A DNA stretch of 64,000 bases from Luteibacter sp. (GTDB lineage: Bacteria > Pseudomonadota > Gammaproteobacteria > Xanthomonadales > Rhodanobacteraceae): assembly GCF_009912395.1 (NCBI RefSeq), contig NZ_WNDO01000026.1, positions 1 through 64,000 of the forward strand, read 5' to 3'. Every line of letters starts with the position of its first letter. Position 1 is the first letter of the stretch. Made by a program: the position numbers and the translations under genes. Under the pieces are notes generated by a model, which was not told the DNA's origin, searched no databases, and saw only the letters and a list, made by a program, of their open reading frames with translations. Of this stretch, positions 1 through 7,723 are shown piece after piece.

Positions 1-204
1 GGCAACTGCTACGACAACGCAGCAATGGAGAGTTGGAACCACAGTCTGAAGGTCGAGGCCATCCATGGTGAACACCTCGCCACACGGGAGCAGGCCAAGG
101 CTCATGTGTTTGACTACATTGAGGTTGACTACAATCGGATCCGGCTGCACTCGACCCTGGGCTACCTCAGCCCAGAGCAGTACGAGCTGGCCAATGTCGC
201 TTAG
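1..204 (+). CDS. IS3-family transposase OrfB, C-terminal fragment (partial)
   Basis: The frame from base 1 to the TAG at 202-204 reads as the end of a DDE integrase (rve) domain. It begins with [12 protein letters not shown], which contains the catalytic glutamate region, and ends with the family hallmark [15 protein letters not shown]. It would join the insertion sequence in cut-and-paste or circle transposition. The gene is cut by the window edge, not by mutation, so its activity cannot be judged. It reads in the same direction, and in the same frame, as the CD-NTase fragment downstream. Confidence 0.9.
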   Translation, partial: GNCYDNAAMESWNHSLKVEAIHGEHLATREQAKAHVFDYIEVDYNRIRLHSTLGYLSPEQYELANVA

Positions 205-234
205 ATAGGTGTCCGTAAATCAGGGGCAAGATCA
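1..234 (+). mobile_element. Right end of an IS3-family insertion sequence
   Basis: The segment carries the C-terminal end of an IS3-type transposase followed by a terminal repeat. Read on the minus strand the right end begins TGATCTTGCCCCTGATTTAC, the TG-starting inverted repeat usual for this family, so the element should end at 234. The left end lies outside the window. Immediately after 234 the reading frame is that of a CD-NTase, so the element sits inside that gene. The three bases after the end (cgg) could be the target duplication, which cannot be checked without the left side. Confidence 0.85.
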
Positions 235-1158
235 CGGTTCGAAGGAGGTACACGTGTGAACGCGCCTATACAGCCGCTGCGTCGAGGCATTCGTATCGTT
301 TACGCAGATGAAAATCCGGGTTTCCACATCGATGTGACTCCCGCTCGGAACGTTCATGGCAATAGCGGAAAACACGGTCACGGCGCCCTTCAAGTTCCTG
401 ATCGGACAGCAGGGTGGAAGGCGAGCAGCCCGATTGCTTATTGCGACTGGCTGGACGAAGTGGCCAACATGACGCTGCCCGTGTTTGCAATGGAGTCGCT
501 TACCGCTCGAGCGATGACGTTCGACGCCTCTCAGGAGGACATGCCAGCTTATGGCGAATATGTGGACGCGAACGTCCTGCGAGCGACCATCAAGTTGTTG
601 AAGCGCCACCGGGATATGTGGGCTCTTGAAAATCCGCTGCGAGACTATCGGCCGATTTCCGCAGTACTCACGACGCTCGCGGGACGGGCCTACGAGCACA
701 TGTCGCATGGATCCGCTCTGATCGTTCGTCGTCCGATCGAGGCGATCATGGAACTGGTGGAGATCATGCCGCAATTCATCAACGGCAATTTGGACCACTG
801 GCAGGTCTGTAATCCTGTGGACGATGGGGAAAACTTCGCCGAGAAATGGAACAGGCCCGACGGTCATAAATACCGGACTGCTTTCTTCGATTGGCACCGG
901 AGCGCGAAAGAATCGTTCCATCTGGGTCTTCGCGAGACTGCGTCGCTTGAATCGTTCCAGGAAGACATGAGCCGATCGTTCGGGACTAATCGAACCTTGC
1001 TTGACAGTGTGTTGAAGGATATTCCCGCGAATTGGAGCATTCCCGGTCTGGCCCCCGGAGTAACGCGGGCATCGCTTGCATTGAGCGCGCTGAGCGGGGA
1101 GGCTGTGGCCAGTCGAGCCTCTCAGCGCCACGTGGGTTCGGTCGATCGCCTTGGCTGA
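235..1158 (+). pseudogene. CD-NTase (CBASS cyclic-nucleotide synthase), 5' part displaced by IS
   Basis: This is the C-terminal two thirds of a cGAS/DncV-like nucleotidyltransferase, which makes the cyclic oligonucleotide alarm signal of CBASS. The family third catalytic aspartate is visible in FHIDVTPA (Asp codon 331-333), followed by the typical GALQVPDR..GWKASSPIAYCDWL stretch. The N-terminal GS and DxD motifs needed for catalysis are missing and would lie left of the inserted IS3 element. The frame is open from 205; a GTG at 256 could restart translation, but the product would lack the active site. The chain ends in Leu-Gly, fitting a C-terminus that Cap2 conjugates. The stop (1156-1158) is one base from the Cap2 ATG, so the genes are coupled. 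The CD-NTase clade cannot be named from this fragment. Confidence 0.8.
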
Positions 1159-1159
1159 G

Positions 1160-2896
1160 ATGGCGGTGGGTCCGGCAATTCAGCGCGGCGTCCAACAACT
1201 CAGGCGTTGCTTTGGTGATGCCGCGCTTTATCTCGAAGAAACGAAGGCAGTGGGCGGTGAAGCCGCTGCCTTCTGTTTTGCTCTTCCGCCAGATTACCTT
1301 GGAATAAAACGTCGCCTAAGAATTGGATTTCCGACAGCATTTCCCTATCTTCCGTTGGATTTTTCGATAACGCCTTCTCCACGTGTGGATTGGCCGCATT
1401 GTATGGAGGGCGGGCTCTGCCTTTACACCGATGGTGAGCAGCCCGTTACATCGACGCCCGAAGCGGCGGTGGATGAGGCGATCGAAAAGGCTTTTGCGCT
1501 GATTCGGTTTTCCCTCGCCGAAGCTGACCAAGGCCGACGCGATGCGGAATTTTCCAGGGAAATTCGATCCTACTGGATGATGCAGCAGGCAGTCACGCCA
1601 TACCGATTGACGTTGGTGGGAGTGCCGGCATGCAGTGGGCCCCTCTATGTGGTTAGTGATCGATCGGACTTGCAGCGAAGAAATTTTCGATACGTTGCCG
1701 CATCGAGTTACGAAGAAATCTCGTCGTTCGAGCAGCGATTCGATAGGCGCGTCTTGTCGCAGCGTTCGACGGCCCAGGCCGGTTTTTTTGCGCGACTGAG
1801 CAGTTCGCCGCCTCCGCGGCTGCCAGCAGCCGACTTCATTCCGTGGTTGATACCTCACATGGTCGAGGAAGATGTCCCCGCATTCATGCGGTGGACGAAA
1901 GACAGCGTTGATCTCGCCTCGCGTTGGCTCGTCGTTAGTCTTCCCGTGGAAGGCCTCGCGATTCATACTTTTCACCTTCGTAGCTCGGAAATTGACCGCA
2001 GACGGGCCCGTGTATACGGGCGTCGTTCAACCCGGCGAGCATCAATTCAGGCGTCAAATAGAAGTTACGCCGCAGAGTTCACGCCGACTGACGTCATGGA
2101 TCCGATAGTGATTCATCATCGCGCCGGACCCGGGGTCCAAGCTCTTATGGGAAAGCGCACGGTATTGGTCGGCGCCGGCTCTCTGGGAGGGGAGACCGCG
2201 GTGCTATTGGCGCGGTCAGGCGTGGGCCACTTGACGCTTGTGGATGCGGATCGGTTTGAAGACGTCAACATAGGTCGGCACGTTCTGGGCACGCAAGCGC
2301 TTGGCGAAATCAAAGTGCAAGCTTTGCGTGCCCGTATTCTTAGGGACGTGCCAAGTGTCTCCGTGACGGCTATTCCATGTCCCGTTCAGGCCGGCGGCGC
2401 TGCGCTTAAATCAGAGCTTGAAAGGGCAGACGTTGTTATCGTTACCACTGCGAACTGGCCATCGGAAGAATATCTATGGAGCTTGAAGTCGGCCGGGGCA
2501 AATTGGTCGTTAATTCATGCGTGGAGTGAGCCACATGGTTTTGTTGGCCACGCCCTGGTTGCCCCGTCGGGTAGCTATGATGCCCGTAGGCTGTTTGACC
2601 GAGGGAGGTTCACCTCTCGGTTCTCGAATTGGCCGAACAATGGCGTGTATGCCTTGCCCGCGTGCGGGGCAAGTTACATTCCGGGGGCGCCGGTTGCGCT
2701 GTCCCGCATCGCGGGAATGACGGCTCAGTTGGCATTAGCTACGTTGATGGGGCAGCCTGCCAATCCTAGGTGGCATTCGACGGTAGGAAATCTGGATCAG
2801 CTATTCAAATATGGAGGCTCTTACGAAGGTCCCGGTTTGCCTGAGGGAGCCCATTTTCTTGAACGTGAGATGCCTTGGCCCGAGGCAATGGTTTGA
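1160..2896 (+). CDS. cap2: Cap2: E1-E2 fusion of type II CBASS (ThiF domain)
   Basis: Cap2 is a ubiquitin-transfer-like enzyme that attaches the CD-NTase C-terminus to a target and so primes the synthase. Numbered from the TTG at 1151, residues about 1-150 are an E2-like domain with the active-site pattern WPHCMEGGLCLY (Cys90 likely catalytic). Residues about 330-575 are an E1/ThiF adenylation domain with the nucleotide loop VLVGAGSLGG and Asp/Arg positions in LVDADRFEDVNIGRHVLG. A Cys in ALPACGAS (about 505) is the probable E1 thioester residue. I prefer the ATG at 1160, directly after the CD-NTase stop. The gene appears intact and overlaps cap3. Confidence 0.9.
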   Translation: MAVGPAIQRGVQQLRRCFGDAALYLEETKAVGGEAAAFCFALPPDYLGIKRRLRIGFPTAFPYLPLDFSITPSPRVDWPHCMEGGLCLYTDGEQPVTSTPEAAVDEAIEKAFALIRFSLAEADQGRRDAEFSREIRSYWMMQQAVTPYRLTLVGVPACSGPLYVVSDRSDLQRRNFRYVAASSYEEISSFEQRFDRRVLSQRSTAQAGFFARLSSSPPPRLPAADFIPWLIPHMVEEDVPAFMRWTKDSVDLASRWLVVSLPVEGLAIHTFHLRSSEIDRRRARVYGRRSTRRASIQASNRSYAAEFTPTDVMDPIVIHHRAGPGVQALMGKRTVLVGAGSLGGETAVLLARSGVGHLTLVDADRFEDVNIGRHVLGTQALGEIKVQALRARILRDVPSVSVTAIPCPVQAGGAALKSELERADVVIVTTANWPSEEYLWSLKSAGANWSLIHAWSEPHGFVGHALVAPSGSYDARRLFDRGRFTSRFSNWPNNGVYALPACGASYIPGAPVALSRIAGMTAQLALATLMGQPANPRWHSTVGNLDQLFKYGGSYEGPGLPEGAHFLEREMPWPEAMV

Positions 2897-3417
2897 ACGG
2901 GTCACCGGTTTCGTGGACTTGGTCATGGCCGGACTTTGGCGTGGATCTCCTCGTGAGTAATGCGGCGCGCGATGTGTTGCATGCGGGCCGTCAAGCTCTC
3001 GGCGGTATCGAGCGAGGAGGGCTTCTCTTCGTTGATAGCGGCGACGCTCGGGGGCTGATCTTATCCCTGGTGACGCCTTCGCACCCAGATGATAAAGCCG
3101 ACTCATATGCGCTTCTGCTCAGCGATACTCGCTGCCGGTTAGAGATTGAAGCAGCCAATGAGCGTGGGCTGAGGTTGATCGGCTTTTGGCATTCGCATCC
3201 CGAGACGGTTCCTCATCTTTCTGGAAAAGACATCGCAAGCTTCAAATCATTTGGTCGTCGAAACCACGTGGATATGCCCTGGCCAGTAGCAGTCATTGTC
3301 GGGCGCAGCAACTCGGTCGACGGTGTAAAGGCGTGGTCTATACGACCTTCTGGCATATATGCTGCGCAGTTAGTTGCCCCTCTTTACACGTACGTCGAAG
3401 AGTCGCCAGAGAACTAG
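2875..3417 (+). CDS. cap3: Cap3: JAB/MPN+ isopeptidase of type II CBASS
   Basis: Cap3 is a zinc isopeptidase that removes the conjugates made by Cap2 and tunes the defence response. The complete JAMM motif is present: Glu46 in GGIERGG, then WHSHPETVPHLSGKD with His106, His108, Ser116 and Asp119, using the TTG at 2875 as residue 1. No ATG fits. The TTG overlaps the end of cap2 by 22 bases, and a GTG at 2941 is an alternative, so the exact start is uncertain. Length (about 180) is normal for the family. Together with cap2 it marks a type II CBASS operon although the synthase gene is interrupted. Confidence 0.9.
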   Translation: MARGNGLNGSPVSWTWSWPDFGVDLLVSNAARDVLHAGRQALGGIERGGLLFVDSGDARGLILSLVTPSHPDDKADSYALLLSDTRCRLEIEAANERGLRLIGFWHSHPETVPHLSGKDIASFKSFGRRNHVDMPWPVAVIVGRSNSVDGVKAWSIRPSGIYAAQLVAPLYTYVEESPEN

Positions 3418-3580
3418 GCCTGGCGGGGACAATTCTTGCGGCCAGATAGATCCAGACCGGTAGACCTCCCCGGCAAGATTTATCCAGCGTTGTCAAGGTT
3501 TGCTTTGGGTGGGTCAGTCTGATTTGATAGGTGATGACGACCTGAAAGTTTCGGGCTTTCGGGCGAGTCGGGTCGCTGTA

Positions 3581-4219
3581 TCACCGTTGGATGGTACGAA
3601 TCGTGATTCCTGGTAAGACTGGCTCATAAGTGGGAGGGAACCCATTGGCCACCAAGAGTGCGTTCTTGGTGTTCAGAGGAGTTTGCAACCAAATGAGATA
3701 GGCCTGCTCAACGCAAAGACCAGGAAAGTGGGTGAACGGATCGAAGCCCTGAAACATCTTGAACTTGCTGAGAACCAGATCACTCAGGAAGTAGTAATCA
3801 TCACCGAGTAGGTTACGCTCCGTCGCATCCCGGCAAAGTTCACCATACAAGTCCGTCATGATTTCAATCTTCTCTCCACCTTGTGCATCCATGGGGAGTT
3901 GAAGGTTAGGGCGGCCGTTGAATCCTTCATGGGCTTCCTTGTGGCAATCTGGGCATAGGGAAATTCCATTCCCTGTCATCAATTGCATCTCTGGCATGAA
4001 GCTCTTTCGACAGATGTGGTGTGCCGATATGCCTTTGGTTTCTTTACATAGGACGCATCGATTGCCATCCCGTGTCCGAATGAATTCGCTCCAGAGTTTT
4101 AGGCAGGTTCTGAGCCTTCGGCGTTTATGAACTGCCGTGTGCAGCCGAGCAAGTGCGGCATCGATTTCTTTGATTCTTTCCACTGAATCTCCGGTGGCGT
4201 GATTTAGATAGCTGGCCAA
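3581..4219 (-). CDS. HNH endonuclease domain protein
   Basis: The 212-residue protein carries a zinc-supported HNH nuclease fold. Cys55 and Cys58 (NRCVLC) pair with Cys89 and Cys92 (LCPDC), with His67-His68, Asn84 and His93/His97 as likely metal and catalytic residues. The C-terminal 110 residues are not recognised and there is no SAVED sensor domain, so it is not the usual Cap5 effector. It faces the CBASS genes tail to tail with about 160 bases between. The start is a TTG at 4219 with a poor ribosome site; a GTG at 4183 is possible. It could be a defence-linked nuclease or an unrelated island gene. Confidence 0.75.
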   Translation of the reverse strand: MASYLNHATGDSVERIKEIDAALARLHTAVHKRRRLRTCLKLWSEFIRTRDGNRCVLCKETKGISAHHICRKSFMPEMQLMTGNGISLCPDCHKEAHEGFNGRPNLQLPMDAQGGEKIEIMTDLYGELCRDATERNLLGDDYYFLSDLVLSKFKMFQGFDPFTHFPGLCVEQAYLIWLQTPLNTKNALLVANGFPPTYEPVLPGITIRTIQR

Positions 4220-4342
4220 GGATATCTATTTATCCCTCTGACGATGTCACTGCGTGGTTTTAAGAAGAGAGAGCGGATATGACGTATCAGGATGATAGTT
4301 ATATTTGGTGATGACGTTTCAGAGGTGCAAAAAGGGGGCAGT

Positions 4343-4486
4343 ATGCAAAAACTAACGTTCACGCCGTCTGGGCATGTTCCAGACAAGGAGGAGTCGCCCA
4401 TTGTCTGGGGATGCCACATCTACTTAAGGGAGGATGGCACTTTCGAGTCGGACATGAAGGGGTGGCGTACCCCCAGACTTGAGTAG
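4343..4486 (+). CDS. Small hypothetical protein (47 residues)
   Basis: A short open frame starts at ATG 4343, preceded by an AAGGGGG ribosome site, and ends at TAG 4484-4486. The product contains DKEESPIVWGCHIYL and ends in RTPRLE. It has no membrane segment and no motif I recognise. It stops about 30 bases before an insertion-sequence remnant, so the reading could be a shortened version of a longer gene. The good ribosome site argues that it is translated. Confidence 0.4.
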   Translation: MQKLTFTPSGHVPDKEESPIVWGCHIYLREDGTFESDMKGWRTPRLE

Positions 4487-4513
4487 TAGCCGGTTTCGAA
4501 TCCAATTCTCCGT

Positions 4514-4640
4514 TGAACCTGTCCCCAAATCGTTAGCACCTTAAATTGGAGCTGTCGGCGGGTTTGATCCCTTGCGGAATGCTTCCGCGAACTGCGCTGG
4601 CGTCCTATCCGCGAGGGAAGAGTGTGGTCGTGGGGTTAAC
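4514..4640 (-). mobile_element. IS3-family element remnant (end plus transposase C-terminus)
   Basis: On the minus strand the sequence from about 4630 to the TAA at 4541-4543 reads RPHSSLADRTPAQFAEAFRK and so on, the very end of an IS3-type transposase, followed by an end-like repeat containing TGTCCCCAAATCGTTAGCAC. Nothing upstream of about 4640 matches, so only one end of the element survives. It is a different element from the one at 1-234 and points the other way. The two pieces flank the defence genes, which suggests the island was shaped by transposition. Confidence 0.75.
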
Positions 4641-4658
4641 ACCAGCTTGTGTACGTAA

Positions 4659-5215
4659 CTAACTAGCTGCTAGAAGCACGCTGATCTCGTTGTTGGACAT
4701 TCCAATGCCCAGCTTTCCATCCATGTATCGCCAAGTGATCTCATGGTGCTCAATATCGTGTGATCCGATACAGTCTTTAGCCAAAATTATCTTGTAGTCT
4801 CGCTGATAAGCGTCAACAACAGTCGTACGTATGCATGCATGGGTATTGACGCCGGCAACGATGAGCTGCGAGCAATCTAATCGAGATAGCCGGTCATCCA
4901 GGTCGGTTCGAAAGAAAGTGCTGTAGCGTTTCTTCACAACGACTTGGTCATGGTCTTGCATATCCAACTCAGGAAGAATTTTCGCTCCCGCTGTGCCCGC
5001 AATGACCACGTTGATTTTCGCTGTTTTACCTCAAGCGAGGCATCGCTCAGATCCGGTGAAAATTCCTGTTTCACCCAAATCACGCTGACGCTTGCGCGCC
5101 GTGCACGAGAGATCAAGTCATTTGTGCTTGCGATAAGCTTGCTTCGTCGCTTGAAAAGCTCGTCATGGACGAAGAAGTCCGATTGCATGTCGACAATCAG
5201 AAGGGCAGTAGTCAT
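4659..5215 (-). pseudogene. Isochorismatase-family cysteine hydrolase, frameshifted
   Basis: Two overlapping minus frames together make one complete isochorismatase-like hydrolase. The first starts at ATG 5215 (MTTALLIVDMQSDFF, catalytic Asp). The second continues with the Lys region KKRYSTFF and the nucleophile Cys in GVNTHACIRTTVVDAY. The join falls at an A run (T run 5015-5018 on the plus strand): adding one A restores KQRKINVVIAG. The gene therefore carries a one-base deletion, or the sequence has an error there. The natural substrate cannot be named. It lies at the right edge of the island. Confidence 0.75.
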
Positions 5216-5257
5216 CCTTTTCCCCAGGGGCCTTAGCCAAATGCGGCGCTGGATCAA

Positions 5258-5516
5258 TCTTGTGCTAGCAGTCCCATTCTACTGTCCAAAACGTTCAAGG
5301 ATGCGATTCTGGTAGGTGGATCCGCCGTGGTCGCCACACGTTTGAGTTCATCTGCAAGAACGGGCGATTACGCACGTACGGACCTCCTTCGTGCTAACAA
5401 CGAATGGACACTTTCCGTTATTTTGTCCCATTGCTTTGCCGTTTCGTTCAAGCGGGGTGATGGATGGGTAGTTGATCACCTTTTGAATGATTCGCTTGCT
5501 TTCATGAAGGCCTGTC
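5258..5516. other. Intergenic stretch with no recognisable gene
   Basis: No frame here has a convincing ribosome site or recognisable motif. A plus frame of 84 codons overlaps the next gene but its translation looks like random sequence. I see no repeat or terminator. It probably holds the promoter of the Sel1 gene and the promoter of the disrupted isochorismatase. Confidence 0.4.
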
Positions 5517-5915
5517 ATGTCCCATCACACATCGCCAAAAAGCGTTTCCTCACCGGTAGCCAACCCGAGACAATGGCTTGAAGAGGCATGCGCTCTCTTT
5601 GAAGCCGGTGATCGCACCCGATCCATCGAGCTCTTCCAGAAAGCAGCTTCCGAAGGCAATCCTCAGGCACAGGTCAACCTCGCCAACATCTACGACAATG
5701 GGGATGGTATTGCGCGCGACTTTGATAAGGCGCGTTACTGGTACAAGCGCGCCGTCAGGAACGGTATGCCCGAGGCCGCATACAACCTCGGGGTCAGCTA
5801 TATGGCCAGGGGAGACAAACGCTGGGCCATCCATTGGCTGAAGGTAGCCCTTGCGATGGGTGATATCGACGCTGCCGAACTCCTCCATCGCACCATGTCC
5901 GAACACCATGGATGA
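5517..5915 (+). CDS. Sel1-like (TPR) repeat protein
   Basis: The 132-residue protein consists of short alpha-helical repeats. One Sel1 unit is clear (GNPQAQVNLANIYDNGDGI then DKARYWYKRAVRNG) and a second follows (PEAAYNLGVSYMARG then WAIHWLKVALAMG). Such repeats bind partner proteins. There is no signal peptide, so it should act in the cytoplasm. A GAAGG element lies just upstream of the ATG. It is a single-gene unit closed by a terminator. The partner is unknown. Confidence 0.85.
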   Translation: MSHHTSPKSVSSPVANPRQWLEEACALFEAGDRTRSIELFQKAASEGNPQAQVNLANIYDNGDGIARDFDKARYWYKRAVRNGMPEAAYNLGVSYMARGDKRWAIHWLKVALAMGDIDAAELLHRTMSEHHG

Positions 5916-5919
5916 CATT

Positions 5920-5943
5920 CGAGGGCTAGGCGCCCTCGTTTGT
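5920..5943 (+). terminator. Rho-independent terminator after the Sel1 gene
   Basis: CGAGGGC (5920-5926) pairs with GCCCTCG (5932-5938) around a five-base loop and is followed by TTTGT. It lies directly after the stop of the Sel1 gene. Confidence 0.7.
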
Positions 5944-5972
5944 CGCGCGCAGCAGATGTCTCCAGCGACGAC

Positions 5973-6716
5973 TTACCAGCCGTAAGGCGCCAACCGCGGC
6001 CCATCCCCATCATGGAAGAACCCACCCGTAGGTCCCATCCACCCAAGCGTCGCCAGGCGAACTGCAATCACCGCACCTTGCTCCACCGTCCTGGGCGCCC
6101 ACTCACCACCCATGTCAGTGGCGACCGACCCCGGGCAGGCGGCGTTGACCTTGATGCCTTCGTTCAGAAGCTCCTTCGCCAGCTTCACGGTGAACATGTT
6201 CAGCGCGGTCTTCGACGCCGAGTAGCCGGTGGCGTGGAGGCTCCAGATGGGGGCGGTCATGTCGGCGGTGAGTGAGATCGAGCCCAGTCCGCTGCTGATC
6301 ATGACGATACGTGCTTCCTTTGACTTGCGTAGCAAGGGCAGGAATGCCTGGGTGACGCGCATGGTGCCGAAGAAATTGACCTCGAAGACGGCGGCGATGC
6401 TGCCCAGGTCTTCCTCGCTGGGCGGTGACTGCAAGCCGCTGCCGATGCCCGCATTGTTGACCAGGACATCCAGCCGCCCGGACTGTGCCTCGACATGCGC
6501 CACGGCCGCGCCAACACTGGCCTCGTCGGTGATGTCGAGTTGCACGAAGTGCGCCTGGATGCCGGCCGCACGCAGCTCGTCCGCAGCGCGGGTGCCGCGA
6601 TCTACATCGCGACATCCCAGCCAAACGGTATGGCCCAGCACGCCAAGCTGGCGTGCGGTTTCACGTCCGATTCCTTTGTTCGCGCCCGTGATCAGGGCGA
6701 TGCGTTCAGCCGTCAT
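5973..6716 (-). CDS. SDR-family NAD(P)-dependent oxidoreductase
   Basis: This is a classical short-chain dehydrogenase of 247 residues. The cofactor motif TGANKGIG is at the N-terminus, NNAG lies in the middle, the catalytic Ser is in MISSGLGS, and the active-site pair is in GYSASK (YxxxK). The late PGSVATDMGG segment also fits. It reduces or oxidises a carbonyl/alcohol group in the cytosol; the substrate is unknown. A divergent AraC regulator begins about 110 bases away and probably controls it. The ATG at 6716 has a GAAGG ribosome site. Confidence 0.9.
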   Translation of the reverse strand: MTAERIALITGANKGIGRETARQLGVLGHTVWLGCRDVDRGTRAADELRAAGIQAHFVQLDITDEASVGAAVAHVEAQSGRLDVLVNNAGIGSGLQSPPSEEDLGSIAAVFEVNFFGTMRVTQAFLPLLRKSKEARIVMISSGLGSISLTADMTAPIWSLHATGYSASKTALNMFTVKLAKELLNEGIKVNAACPGSVATDMGGEWAPRTVEQGAVIAVRLATLGWMGPTGGFFHDGDGPRLAPYGW

Positions 6717-6825
6717 GAGAGTGCCTTCGTGGGAGGAGGCTCATCGTAGGAAGACGGGTCGGAAGCGGCATTCCCGATCGTGCCGGACATTTGCCTAATT
6801 CTTCCATTCCATCTACCGTGCGCCC

Positions 6826-7722
6826 ATGAGCCCTCGGACCAACATGGCCAGCCGCGTATTGGCGGAAGTCGCCCCTTTCGTGGCTTACCAGCCCGATGCA
6901 CCGGGGCTGGCCACGCCCATTCCTCGTTTGACGGTGTGGTCCAGCACGCGCCCGACGCCACCGGCCCAGGCCACGTTCTGCCCGGTGTTCTATGCTGTTT
7001 TACAGGGCACCAAGGCGCTGACGGTCGGTGGCAATCGTTTCGAGCTGACCTCGGGCGACTGCGCGGCCGCTTCGTTCGGCCTGCCTTTTACCAGCCAGTT
7101 GGTCGAGGTGAGCCATACGGCGCCTTATGTGGCGACATGTCTCCAACTCGACACCGCCCTCCTTATCCGGGTCATGCTCGATATGCCCAAGCGGGAAGAC
7201 CGCTGGGTGTGTTCTGCGGCCGGGGGGAAACTGGACGGCGCCGTGGGAGAAGCCTTCATTCGCCTGGTGGGGCTTTTGTCATCACCCGACGATATCCCGG
7301 TGCTCGGCGCCCATCATGAGGCCGAGCTGTATTACAGGCTTCTGCAGAGTTCGATGGGCGATACGTTGAGGCAGCTCGGCCAGGGCAACGGTCGGATACG
7401 CCAGATTCAGACCGCCGCCAACTGGCTTTGCGCAAACCTGGATAGTCCGTTCGTCGGCGCCGACCTGGCCGCGTCGGTGGGCATGAGCCTCACGTCGTTC
7501 CATCGTCATTTCAAGGTGGTCACCGGCTACAGCCCGATTGCCTTCCAGCGTCATGTACGCCTTCTGGAAGCGAGGAAAATGCTGATGTCGGGAAGCATCA
7601 ACGTATCGGGCGCGGCCTATGCCGTGGGCTATCTCAGCACGTCCCAGTTCAGTCGCGAATACAAGCGCATGTTCGGTACGCCGCCGCTGGCCGATCTCGC
7701 GAGCGCCCACGCGGCGGTGTGA
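6826..7722 (+). CDS. AraC-family transcriptional regulator (cupin N-terminus)
   Basis: The 298-residue protein has an N-terminal AraC ligand domain (TPIPRLTVWSSTRPTPPAQ, then VFYAVLQGTKALTVGG) and a C-terminal double helix-turn-helix (AASVGMSLTSFHRHFK and AAYAVGYLSTSQFSREYKR). Regulators of this type control a neighbouring dehydrogenase in response to a small molecule. It is divergent from the SDR gene at 5973-6716, which is the likely target. Its end abuts the convergent epimerase gene by one base. The ligand is unknown. Confidence 0.88.
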   Translation: MSPRTNMASRVLAEVAPFVAYQPDAPGLATPIPRLTVWSSTRPTPPAQATFCPVFYAVLQGTKALTVGGNRFELTSGDCAAASFGLPFTSQLVEVSHTAPYVATCLQLDTALLIRVMLDMPKREDRWVCSAAGGKLDGAVGEAFIRLVGLLSSPDDIPVLGAHHEAELYYRLLQSSMGDTLRQLGQGNGRIRQIQTAANWLCANLDSPFVGADLAASVGMSLTSFHRHFKVVTGYSPIAFQRHVRLLEARKMLMSGSINVSGAAYAVGYLSTSQFSREYKRMFGTPPLADLASAHAAV

Positions 7723-7723
7723 T

